7,693 nt of DNA, from contig CAIMCU010000180.1 of NCBI GenBank assembly GCA_903839585.1, positions 1 to 7,693 on the forward strand, written 5' to 3'. The translations under genes were made by a program, and so were the position numbers. Position 1 is the first letter of the stretch. Each line of letters begins with the position of its first letter. The stretch comes from an uncultured Actinomycetes bacterium. Its GTDB lineage: Bacteria; Actinomycetota; Actinomycetes; Nanopelagicales; Nanopelagicaceae. Under the pieces are notes generated by a model. That model worked only from the letters and a program-made list of their open reading frames with translations, searched no databases and was not told the origin of the DNA. Below, piece by piece: positions 1 through 6,171 of the stretch.

Positions 1-338
1 TCAGATGCAGCGCGATTTCTATTATCGGAGAGGCACTCAATCATTATTGCAACACCGTTGGGGCCATACCCTTCATACATAATGGTTTGCCAATCGGCGC
101 CGCCTGACTCCAACCCTGCTCCGCGCTTGACCGCGCGTTCAATGTTGTCAGCCGGCATGGAGTTCTTCTTCGCCTTTGCAATTGCATCAAAGAGCGTGGG
201 GTTGCCATCGACATCAGGCCCACCGTTTCGAGAAGCTACCTCAATAGCCTTAATCAGTTTCGCGAAGTTTTTTGCACGACGGCCATCGATTACTGCCTTC
301 TTATGCTTAGTAGTCGCCCATTTGGAATGGCCTGACAT
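1..338 (-). CDS. yebC: YebC/TACO1-family regulator, 5' part (runs off the left edge)
   Basis: The first 112 codons of a YebC/TACO1-family protein are present. The start [20 protein letters not shown] is the family's hallmark. It is followed by the [13 protein letters not shown] helix region, the [15 protein letters not shown] segment and [12 protein letters not shown]; the last visible residues, NRNRAAS, match the family's conserved Asn-Arg-x-Arg region. Full-length members are about 240-250 residues, so roughly half is outside the window. The ATG at 338 is preceded by a Shine-Dalgarno-like GAGGTG about 6 bases away, which supports this start. The family was first described as DNA-binding regulators (PmpR-like); more recent work on homologues and on mitochondrial TACO1 points to a role in translation through polyproline stretches. 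It follows pdxT by 44 bases on the same strand; in many actinobacteria ruvC-ruvA-ruvB come next. The family call is very secure, the molecular role less so. Confidence 0.96.
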   Translation of the reverse strand, partial: MSGHSKWATTKHKKAVIDGRRAKNFAKLIKAIEVASRNGGPDVDGNPTLFDAIAKAKKNSMPADNIERAVKRGAGLESGGADWQTIMYEGYGPNGVAIMIECLSDNRNRAAS

Positions 339-382
339 GGAACACCTCTATCTTGAAAGAAATTTTGAAAGCTTCTATGAGG

Positions 383-976
383 CTACTTTATATGGGATTT
401 GCAGATCTGTTCAAAAAAGTATGTGTGCACACGTAAATCCGAGGTCAACTCCGGATGGAAGGATGTCGCAAGAAGGTTGCCCTGCTTTACCGCCACTGGG
501 TATGAGCCACCATCTGGAAGCACAACAGTTGATAAAACCTCAACTTCAGCTCCAAGTGAATCTACCCAAGGGGCTCGGATAAAGACCGCCTCCAAGGTAT
601 CTCCGGCAAATTGGATCTTCGATTCAAAGCTATCGATCTGTCTACCAAAAGCGTTTCTTCGAACAACCATGTCAATGCCGCCAAAGGTCTCTTGATCAGG
701 AGCTGGGTTTGCCAGTTTGTCTGCTAATAAAATCATTCCAGCGCAAGATCCGTACACCGGCATTCCAGAGGTAATTCTCTCCTTGATTGGTTCGAATACT
801 CCGAAACTTCTTGCCAGCTTTGCAATCGTTGTTGACTCACCGCCAGGCAGAATAAGTGCATCAACCTCGTCGAGCTCTTCAACACGTCTTACTGAGAGTG
901 CAGCATGTCCGGCGGATTTGATTGCAGCCATATGCTCTCGAAAATCACCTTGTAAGGCTAGTACGCCAATTTTCAT
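383..976 (-). CDS. pdxT: Pyridoxal 5'-phosphate synthase glutaminase subunit PdxT
   Basis: PdxT is the class I glutamine amidotransferase subunit of the ribose-5-phosphate-dependent (DXP-independent) PLP synthase. It hydrolyses glutamine and passes ammonia to PdxS. The 197-residue length is typical. The N-terminal MKIGVLALQGDFREH, the GGEST loop (45-49), the nucleophile Cys78 in GSCAGMI, the TFGGID segment (98-102) with RRNAFGRQ (106-113), and the His174/Glu176 pair in SFHPEL complete the Cys-His-Glu triad. The ATG at 976 gives the canonical N-terminus, although no strong Shine-Dalgarno precedes it, only a distant GGAA. It lies 35 bases after pdxS, so the pair is probably co-transcribed and made for one 12+12 complex. 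Nothing in the sequence suggests damage. Confidence 0.98.
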   Translation of the reverse strand: MKIGVLALQGDFREHMAAIKSAGHAALSVRRVEELDEVDALILPGGESTTIAKLARSFGVFEPIKERITSGMPVYGSCAGMILLADKLANPAPDQETFGGIDMVVRRNAFGRQIDSFESKIQFAGDTLEAVFIRAPWVDSLGAEVEVLSTVVLPDGGSYPVAVKQGNLLATSFHPELTSDLRVHTYFFEQICKSHIK

Positions 977-1011
977 AACTTAAAGTGGTTCCATAGCCTA
1001 AAGAACTACTA

Positions 1012-1899
1012 CTACCAACCGCGTTCAGCTAAACGGTGTGGTTCTGGGATATCTGCAACGTTGATTCCGACCATTGCTTCGCCTAAGCCACGTGATGCAT
1101 CTGTAAGAACCTTTGCATCCTCAAAGAATGTAGTTGCTTTAACACAAGCAGCAGCCCGACGTGCTGGGTCTCCAGATTTAAATATTCCAGAGCCGATGAA
1201 AACCCCATCAGCACCCATCTGCATCATCAGCGCGGCATCTGCTGGTGTAGCAATTCCGCCAGCGGTAAACAAAACAACAGGAAGCTTGCCGGTATCGGCA
1301 ACCTCCTTTACTAGAGCGTAAGGAGCTTGCATCTCTTTTGCTGCGACATAGAGTTCATCTTCGCGAAGGGAGGTAAGGCGTCGAATCTCTCCGCCGATTT
1401 GGCGCATGTGTGTCATCGCATTAGATACATCACCTGTTCCTGCTTCACCCTTTGAGCGAATCATGGCCGCTCCTTCATTAATTCTGCGCAAAGCTTCACC
1501 AAGGTTTGTGGCACCACAAACAAATGGAACCTTGAAATTCCATTTATCAATATGGTTTTTATAATCAGTTGGAGTAAGTACCTCAGACTCGTCGATGTAG
1601 TCAACGCCGAGGCTTTCAATTATCTGTGCTTCTACAAAGTGACCAATACGCACCTTTGCCATTACAGGGATGGAAACCACAGCCTTAATCTTTTCGATCA
1701 TGTCCGGATCTGACATGCGGGCAACGCCGCCTTGGGCACGTCTATCTGCAGGTACGCGCTCGAGCGCCATGACAGCTACTGCTCCAGCATCTTCGGCAAT
1801 CTTGGCTTGCTCAGCGTTAACGACATCCATGATGACGCCGCCCTTGAGCATCTCTGCCATGCCGCGCTTAACTCGCGCGGTACCGGTTGCTTCAGACAT
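1012..1899 (-). CDS. pdxS: Pyridoxal 5'-phosphate synthase catalytic subunit PdxS
   Basis: PdxS is the (beta/alpha)8-barrel subunit that assembles PLP from ribose 5-phosphate, glyceraldehyde 3-phosphate and ammonia supplied by PdxT. The 295-residue length is normal. Visible active-site residues are Asp25 (GVIMDVVN), Lys82 ([11 protein letters not shown]), which should form the first Schiff base, and Lys150 ([10 protein letters not shown]), the second lysine. The phosphate-binding [13 protein letters not shown] (211-223) and [12 protein letters not shown] (229-240) are intact. The ATG at 1899 has a good ribosome-binding site. One small oddity is Arg53 in [12 protein letters not shown], where most homologues I know have Ile (ADIRA); a single base change (AGA instead of ATA) would explain it. 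Transcription may come through from the upstream genes or from the 63-base gap before it. Confidence 0.98.
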   Translation of the reverse strand: MSEATGTARVKRGMAEMLKGGVIMDVVNAEQAKIAEDAGAVAVMALERVPADRRAQGGVARMSDPDMIEKIKAVVSIPVMAKVRIGHFVEAQIIESLGVDYIDESEVLTPTDYKNHIDKWNFKVPFVCGATNLGEALRRINEGAAMIRSKGEAGTGDVSNAMTHMRQIGGEIRRLTSLREDELYVAAKEMQAPYALVKEVADTGKLPVVLFTAGGIATPADAALMMQMGADGVFIGSGIFKSGDPARRAAACVKATTFFEDAKVLTDASRGLGEAMVGINVADIPEPHRLAERGW

Positions 1900-1905
1900 T
1901 TACTA

Positions 1906-1912
1906 CCCCTTT
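1906..1912 (-). promoter_or_regulatory. Shine-Dalgarno site of pdxS
   Basis: On the minus strand AAAGGGG stands 6 bases before the ATG at 1899. It is one of the better ribosome-binding sites in the window. It marks pdxS as a gene with its own initiation signal, unlike the overlap-coupled genes upstream. Confidence 0.7.
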
Positions 1913-1923
1913 GAACTTAGTGA

Positions 1924-1942
1924 ATCGATTGAGCCTATCGAT
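1924..1942. repeat. Small inverted repeat ATCGAT-7-ATCGAT upstream of pdxS
   Basis: Two copies of the palindrome ATCGAT (1924-1929 and 1937-1942) flank a 7-base spacer in the short gap between the DUF3048 gene and pdxS. They could pair into a 6-bp hairpin or serve as a small operator. There is no T-run on either side, so it does not look like an intrinsic terminator. The gap is only 63 bases and I see no convincing -10/-35 pair. Function is unassigned. Confidence 0.3.
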
Positions 1943-1962
1943 GCTGTGTAAGGAGGCTAATA

Positions 1963-2991
1963 CTACTTTGAAGAGGTCGGACTCGCATCTGCAGTAACAG
2001 GCGTGAAAATGGGTTGCTTATCTGTTAACGCTATCCAAATCTGTCCCGGGGCAAAGGGGATTTCATTTCCTTCGAGGTCCATCCATGTGGTGCCATCCAA
2101 CGGTGTTGGACGTGTCCATTTCGCAGCAAGATACTTACCATCGCGAAGAATGTAACCCGTGCCAGAACCTACGGTTTCCGAAAACGGTGTTACTCCCCCG
2201 TACTTATCGCCGTATATTGATGGAAGTATTCTGACAATTTGTATGACAAATGTTGTTGGTCCCAGATGCACGCCATCGGCGGAGAGATCTGCTGTATCCC
2301 TTGTATACAAAAGCCAGCGCTTCTCAATCTCTGACCATTGCACTGTGTAACTACTTGCTGGCCAACTAACTTTGGCCTGCGATATCGCTGTGCCGGTCTC
2401 AAACGTCTCACTAAAACTCCAGCCAATACTTTTGGAGATATCGACCTGCGCACCATCATCTACAAGTTTGCGCATCAGTAAATCTGCTCGCAAAATCATG
2501 GCAACCGGAGAGCGACGGTTTGGATCTGTGTTGTAGATAGTTGGTGACTGCCTCTGTGCTCCCATATCTTGGAGGTTTGCTGCCGCAATTACAGGTAGCA
2601 GTTTTTGTTGCGCACCGCTATAGGCAAATGCGATATGACCATACTGCGCCAAAATATCAATGTCGGAGATTCTTGCACTTCTAACCGGTCCAACTCTCGT
2701 TGGAATCTTTGAAGAGAAGATCGCTGCAAGCCTTGTTAGCCCACCCTCTACCTGTTCGATATAGACAAGGTCGGCATCTTCAAGTCCCACTTGAGGATGT
2801 GCAGCTTGAGTATCATCAACCTTTACCGCAAGCACAGGCCCATCTACCCCTTCGCGACCACTAATAGAGTTTCTTATTGGTTCAGGTGATCCGATTATTG
2901 GAATCGAACTTGGAATTGAACCGCAACTAGCTACCACTATAGAGATAGAGATCGCTCCAACGAATCTGCTAAATAACTTTCTAGAGGACAT
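1963..2991 (-). CDS. DUF3048-family lipoprotein (YerB-like)
   Basis: This is a predicted lipoprotein of 342 residues from the ATG at 2991. The N-terminus has basic residues (RKLFSR, 4-9), a hydrophobic stretch and the lipobox VASC with lipidated Cys23, then a Ser/Pro-rich linker. The N-terminal DUF3048 domain is recognisable by AVKVDDTQAAHPQVGLEDAD, VYIEQVEGGLTR and RVGPVRSARISDIDI (about 55-115). The C-terminal part carries GSGTGYILRDGKY, WTRP and FAPGQIWIAL (about 275-322), typical of the domain's second half. The function of the family is not established; it is an extracytoplasmic, membrane-anchored protein. A TTG at 3000 would add three residues, but it has no ribosome-binding site and the ATG gives a cleaner signal peptide. 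The start overlaps the preceding gene's stop by 11 bases, so co-translation is likely. The tail is Thr/Ser/Pro-rich and probably disordered. Confidence 0.87.
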   Translation of the reverse strand: MSSRKLFSRFVGAISISIVVASCGSIPSSIPIIGSPEPIRNSISGREGVDGPVLAVKVDDTQAAHPQVGLEDADLVYIEQVEGGLTRLAAIFSSKIPTRVGPVRSARISDIDILAQYGHIAFAYSGAQQKLLPVIAAANLQDMGAQRQSPTIYNTDPNRRSPVAMILRADLLMRKLVDDGAQVDISKSIGWSFSETFETGTAISQAKVSWPASSYTVQWSEIEKRWLLYTRDTADLSADGVHLGPTTFVIQIVRILPSIYGDKYGGVTPFSETVGSGTGYILRDGKYLAAKWTRPTPLDGTTWMDLEGNEIPFAPGQIWIALTDKQPIFTPVTADASPTSSK

Positions 2992-3484
2992 CTGCTTCAA
3001 ACTCGTATGTAACGGGCAATGGAGCTCTACCAGCTAATCGGAAAACTCTAAAGACAAACTTCTTACGAACGGATTGAGTCCGATTTACAGCATCGACATG
3101 CAAAGCTATAGCAACACGAATCTTGTCAGTTAGCTCGGAGAGCTCACGCATTAAATCCTTTTCAATAAAAGCCGTCGACGATATTTCATCATGTAACAAA
3201 AGTCCTAGCGCGCCAGATAATCCACTCTCAGCCATAGAGCGGTCTTGAACGTTGGCCTCTCTTGCCTGGTGCGCTGCAGCTGTCAGAATAAGAGAGGTCG
3301 CCGGATCAGAAATCGTGCTGCGAGCGATTTCGAGTGCAACCGCTGCTCGTCTTTGCAAGAGACCATCTAAGTTTGCCCAACTCGTCTCAACACGATGATG
3401 GAGGCGATCTAAACGTGTTGCGCTATGAGATAGGTACCAAAGGGAAAGTAAAAATAGAAGAAGTACTAAGAGCAAATCCTTCAC
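2981..3484 (-). CDS. LemA-like small membrane protein
   Basis: With the GTG start at 3484 the product has 167 residues. A single hydrophobic helix (LLLVLLLFLLSLWYL, about 4-18) is followed by RLDRLHHRVETSW, LDGLLQRRAAVALEIA, a helical middle, and the C-terminal DAVNRTQSVRKK then LAGRAPLPVTYEFEAD. This layout (N-terminal anchor, helical bundle, YN-AV-like motif, final phenylalanine-rich/acidic tail) matches LemA-type proteins of actinobacteria. The biochemical role is unknown. The GTG shares its last two bases and the next one with the pimA stop (GTGA overlap) and has a GGGGGA ribosome-binding site, whereas an ATG four codons earlier (3496) has none, so GTG is preferred. It sits between pimA and the DUF3048 lipoprotein, which suggests an envelope role (inference). 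Family identity is by motif recall, not by alignment. Confidence 0.8.
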   Translation of the reverse strand: MKDLLLVLLLFLLSLWYLSHSATRLDRLHHRVETSWANLDGLLQRRAAVALEIARSTISDPATSLILTAAAHQAREANVQDRSMAESGLSGALGLLLHDEISSTAFIEKDLMRELSELTDKIRVAIALHVDAVNRTQSVRKKFVFRVFRLAGRAPLPVTYEFEADVL

Positions 3485-4665
3485 TGATTCCCCCATTCAG
3501 TAGTTGAAAACCTATTCCATGCCCTGTTCTCTGAGGCTAACCGAACGGTAGCCCCTCCCACCATTGACATCTCGTAGATAGAGAAGATCTCTTCAGCAAC
3601 AACATCCCAATCAAATCTTTGTGCATGAGTCCTACCTTTAGCCGCTAACGCCCTTCTCTTCTCCGGTTCGCGAAGTAGATCAATGACAATCTTGGCAAGC
3701 TCTTGAGGATTTTCACTTGGGAAAAGTGCGCCGAACTCTCCATGCCCAAGCAGTGAATCAAAGGCGGGAATATCACTTGCCACGACGGCGCTACCTCCAG
3801 CTAGGGCTTCAGCAAGAATAATTCCAAAGGATTCGCCACCTGTATTTGGTGCAACGTAGAGCGCGATGGATGCCATCAGATCTGCTTTCTCCTTTTCGGA
3901 GATCCTTCCTAAAAACTCAAAGCGGTGGCGTAACTGCATGTCGATATCTTCGAGAACTTTCTCACTATCTCCTGGCCCTGCAACTAGAACACGAACATCT
4001 GGTGCAAAGCGAGCGATAATAGGCAGAGCATCCAGAAGTATCTGCAAACCTTTTCTTGGTTCCTCAAACCTACCGATAAAGCCGATTGTGTTTCCGCTCC
4101 ATTTTTCAACACGCTCTCCGTGAGCGAACCTTTTTGCGTAAATACCGTTTGGTATAACAACCGCATCGGTATCTAAGTGCTCCGTGAGAGTTGATCTAGC
4201 CGCCTCGCTGACAGCGATCCGAGCGGAGAGCTTTTCTATGAGCGGCTCCAATATCGGTCCAATTGCGTAGATAACTTTCTGCTTTTTTGCAGCAGCATGA
4301 AAGGTTCCAACCATCGGTCCCTCAGCCGCCCAACAGGCAAGGAGTGAGATTGATGGGATTGCTGGTTCGTGAAGATGAAGCAGATCAAAGCTGCCCGAAG
4401 AGATCCAGGATCTAACTCGAGCAAAAGCAATTGGCCCAAAGAGAACTCGAGCTACAGCTCCGTTATACGGAATGGAGATTGGTTTTCCTGCACTCACAAC
4501 ATAATCTGGAACGCTATCTTCATCTATCACCGGGGCAAGGACGGACACATAATGTCCCTTGGCAATCAGATACTCCGCTAAGTCGCGAATATGATTTTGT
4601 ACGCCACCAGGTGTATCCCACCCATATGGACAAACAATCCCGATGCGCAGTGGTTGAGTAATCAC
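3481..4665 (-). CDS. pimA: Phosphatidylinositol alpha-mannosyltransferase PimA (GT4, GT-B fold)
   Basis: PimA transfers the first mannose from GDP-mannose to the 2-position of the inositol of phosphatidylinositol on the cytoplasmic face of the membrane. The 394 residues fit the family. The N-terminal Rossmann half shows IVCPYGWDTPGGVQNHIRDLA, with the glycine-rich loop at 19-22 that contacts both substrates, HLHEP (97-101), and the catalytic-type His123 in GTFHAAA. The C-terminal half shows IGRFEEPRKGL with Arg199 and Lys205 for diphosphate binding, then GGESFGIILAEALA with Glu278 and Glu286 of the GT4 E-x7-E motif. These correspond in order to the residues studied in M. smegmatis PimA. The GTG start at 4665 lies in a GTGA overlap with the acyltransferase stop and has AAGGAG 8 bases ahead. 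The next gene starts inside its stop codon. Other GT4 specificities cannot be excluded from sequence alone, but context makes PimA very likely. Confidence 0.93.
   Translation of the reverse strand: MITQPLRIGIVCPYGWDTPGGVQNHIRDLAEYLIAKGHYVSVLAPVIDEDSVPDYVVSAGKPISIPYNGAVARVLFGPIAFARVRSWISSGSFDLLHLHEPAIPSISLLACWAAEGPMVGTFHAAAKKQKVIYAIGPILEPLIEKLSARIAVSEAARSTLTEHLDTDAVVIPNGIYAKRFAHGERVEKWSGNTIGFIGRFEEPRKGLQILLDALPIIARFAPDVRVLVAGPGDSEKVLEDIDMQLRHRFEFLGRISEKEKADLMASIALYVAPNTGGESFGIILAEALAGGSAVVASDIPAFDSLLGHGEFGALFPSENPQELAKIVIDLLREPEKRRALAAKGRTHAQRFDWDVVAEEIFSIYEMSMVGGATVRLASENRAWNRFSTTEWGNQ
3489..3494 (-). promoter_or_regulatory. Shine-Dalgarno site deciding the GTG start of the LemA-like gene
   Basis: The minus strand reads GGGGGA, then four bases, then GTG at 3484. 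The upstream in-frame ATG (3496) lies over this site itself and has only pyrimidine-mixed sequence before it. This favours initiation at the GTG inside the GTGA stop/start overlap with pimA. Confidence 0.5.
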
Positions 4666-5549
4666 ACAACACGCTCCTTGAAACCTTCATCGATCCAAAT
4701 TCGTTGCAACATGTGCCAATCTTCAGGGTGCGAGGCGATACCCGATGCAAAACTGTCAGCGCAGTGCTGGACGATTAGAGAAATATCATTCTTTTCGTCA
4801 TTGGATCTCGAAATCTCAATCTTCTCAAAGTTTATGTGGATCCCAGCTTCTGTGTAGAAAACAAAGGCGGTGATAAGAGGAAGACCGGTTCGCAGAGCAA
4901 GTACAGCCGGTCCCGCTGGCATACGTGCGGTATGTCCAAAGAAGTTCACATCCACTCCACTTTGAGACAGGTCTCTATCGGCAACCAACGCAATCAATCT
5001 CTTTTCTCGAGCCCTCTGCATCAACGTTCCCATAGAACGAGAATCAAGTGCGATTACCTCCATGCCGATGGCTTCACGGTACTTGAGGAACTTTCTAAAA
5101 AGCGCCTCTGGTTTTAACCGCTCTGCCACCGTAACGAGTGGAAAGCCTTTGCTACAAAAGTATGAACCTGCATGATCCCAGTTGCCAGCATGAGGTAGGG
5201 CAACAATTACTCCTTCACCACGCAACATAGGACCAGTTAAGAACTCTTCATTTGTACATGTGACCGTTGACAGCACTCTCTTAGCACTCCAATCCGGAGA
5301 TCGAAAAGTGTCACACCAGTAGCGCATGTACGATTTCATTGCTTTCTCTAACAGCGGTTCGATGATATTTGATTCGGAGCTGTTCTTGACGCGGGTCAAA
5401 TTCTTACGAAGCCGTTGAACGCTCTTGCCGTTTCTAGATCGAGTGAAATTACCAATGGCAAAGAAGAGTTTGTATGCAAGGTTTTCGGGTAACCAACGGA
5501 CCAATCGCCAGCCTACAAAATAAGCTCTTGCCGAGAGGAAGTCCTTCAC
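4662..5549 (-). CDS. patA: PIM acyltransferase, PatA-like (LpxL/HtrB superfamily)
   Basis: The 295-residue protein belongs to the lysophospholipid/lipid A acyltransferase superfamily. In actinobacteria the member next to pimA acylates the 6-position of the mannose of PIM1/PIM2 from acyl-CoA at the inner leaflet. The hallmark H-x4-D motif is His120-AGNWD-Asp125. It follows a variable N-terminal region with a hydrophobic, membrane-associating segment (YFVGWRLVRWLPENLAYKLFF). LVADRDLSQSGV (188-199), FFGHTARMPAGPAVLALRTG (203-222) and the C-terminal HPEDWHMLQRIW (274-285) are the other conserved blocks. His206 in FFGH stands where I recall an acidic residue (FFGE) in relatives. The start is GTG at 5549, overlapping the pgsA stop by GTGA; an AAAAGGG lies about 11 bases upstream. 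Function rests on family plus neighbours. Confidence 0.9.
   Translation of the reverse strand: MKDFLSARAYFVGWRLVRWLPENLAYKLFFAIGNFTRSRNGKSVQRLRKNLTRVKNSSESNIIEPLLEKAMKSYMRYWCDTFRSPDWSAKRVLSTVTCTNEEFLTGPMLRGEGVIVALPHAGNWDHAGSYFCSKGFPLVTVAERLKPEALFRKFLKYREAIGMEVIALDSRSMGTLMQRAREKRLIALVADRDLSQSGVDVNFFGHTARMPAGPAVLALRTGLPLITAFVFYTEAGIHINFEKIEISRSNDEKNDISLIVQHCADSFASGIASHPEDWHMLQRIWIDEGFKERVV
4674..4679 (-). promoter_or_regulatory. Shine-Dalgarno site of pimA
   Basis: AAGGAG on the minus strand, 8 bases before the GTG at 4665 and inside the 3' end of the acyltransferase gene. It is the closest match to consensus in the window and confirms the non-ATG start. Confidence 0.7.
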
Positions 5550-6157
5550 CGCTCTAGCGTCCCTTTTCTAACGACAAAGAGACGTTGCGAAACTGTAATC
5601 AGGCCAAGGATGGCCAAAAGCCAAAAGCCAGTAGCTAGCGCATACGGAACTGACAAACCTTCCAGTCCTATACATGTCAATGCAATCACAAGTCTCTCGG
5701 TGCGCTCAGCGACACCGACGGAACATTCAATACCCAAACTTTCAGCCTTTGCTCGTATATAGGAGATGAGAAAGCCGGAAACTAATGCGACCAGTGCAAC
5801 AGGTATCAACTCATCCTGAGTCTTCAATAAGTACAGAAGAACTCCAGAAACAATCGCCGCATCGGCGATGCGATCTAGAGTTGAGTCTAGGAACCCTCCC
5901 CAGCTGCTTGCTCCCTGTTGTGAAATGCGAGCCATCGCGCCATCAAAGAGGTCGCTCAAGCAAAAGAAAGAGATAACCAGACATCCAACAAAGAGATCAC
6001 CTCGTGGCAGAAAGTAGAGGGCGCTAACAATTAAAGCGCTAGCGCCAGCAAAGGTCACACCATTTGCAGTGGCACCCATTCTAAGTAAACCCTTTGCAAC
6101 AGGATTAATTGCTCGGGTTACGGCGGGCTTAAGTGAGGTACTTATCATCAGGCACAT
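5546..6157 (-). CDS. pgsA: CDP-alcohol phosphatidyltransferase, probable phosphatidylinositol(-phosphate) synthase
   Basis: This integral membrane enzyme transfers a phosphatidyl group from CDP-diacylglycerol. Beside pimA and the acyltransferase the acceptor is most likely myo-inositol 1-phosphate, as in mycobacterial PIS (inference). The family motif is clear: DLFDGAMAR, then GGFLDSTLD, supplying all four metal-binding aspartates (69, 72, 91, 95 counted from the 6157 start). Several hydrophobic segments surround it, consistent with about six membrane helices. The spacing between AR and the first following Gly is nine residues rather than the usual eight. In-frame ATGs exist at 6193, 6181, 6157 and 6148. 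I chose 6157 because GGGGAAAG lies 6 bases before it and because homologues begin close to the STSLKPAVTR segment. Choosing 6193 would add 12 residues and push the gene further over the divergent plus-strand gene. Phosphatidylglycerophosphate synthase is the main alternative. Confidence 0.92.
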   Translation of the reverse strand: MCLMISTSLKPAVTRAINPVAKGLLRMGATANGVTFAGASALIVSALYFLPRGDLFVGCLVISFFCLSDLFDGAMARISQQGASSWGGFLDSTLDRIADAAIVSGVLLYLLKTQDELIPVALVALVSGFLISYIRAKAESLGIECSVGVAERTERLVIALTCIGLEGLSVPYALATGFWLLAILGLITVSQRLFVVRKGTLER

Positions 6158-6159
6158 CG

Positions 6160-6165
6160 TATTCT
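6160..6165 (+). promoter_or_regulatory. Possible -10 element (TATTCT) for a leaderless plus-strand gene
   Basis: TATTCT matches the -10 consensus at four of six positions and ends 6 bases before the GTG at 6172. A transcript would therefore start at or next to the start codon, and the absence of a ribosome-binding site there would be explained by leaderless translation, which is common in actinobacteria. No good -35 is visible 16-18 bases upstream. Weak evidence. Confidence 0.22.
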
Positions 6166-6171
6166 TTCCCC
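6164..6171 (-). promoter_or_regulatory. Shine-Dalgarno-like site of pgsA
   Basis: GGGGAAAG on the minus strand is 6 bases before the ATG at 6157. It is the only purine-rich stretch near any of the four candidate ATGs and so favours this start. It lies directly against the proposed GTG of the plus-strand gene at 6172. Confidence 0.45.

Noticed and set aside
339..382. Repeated TTGAAAG in the gap between pdxT and yebC
   Set aside because: Two 7-base copies in an AT-rich 44-base gap; no stem-loop with a T-run, so neither a terminator nor a meaningful repeat.
58..582. A 174-codon open frame on the plus strand
   Set aside because: It lies antisense to yebC and the end of pdxT, both unmistakable on the minus strand, and its translation has no recognisable motif.
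1061..1321. Plus-strand open frames antisense to pdxS, pdxT, pimA and the acyltransferase
   Set aside because: They are shadows of strongly conserved minus-strand genes, with low-complexity Ser/Ala/Pro-rich or otherwise unconvincing translations.
1950..1956. A perfect AAGGAGG on the plus strand
   Set aside because: It looks like a ribosome-binding site, but the only nearby start (TTG) opens a frame of a few codons, and the region is otherwise the end of the DUF3048 gene.
2998..3000. TTG as start codon of the DUF3048 gene
   Set aside because: No ribosome-binding site ahead of it, and the ATG three codons later gives a standard lipoprotein signal peptide.
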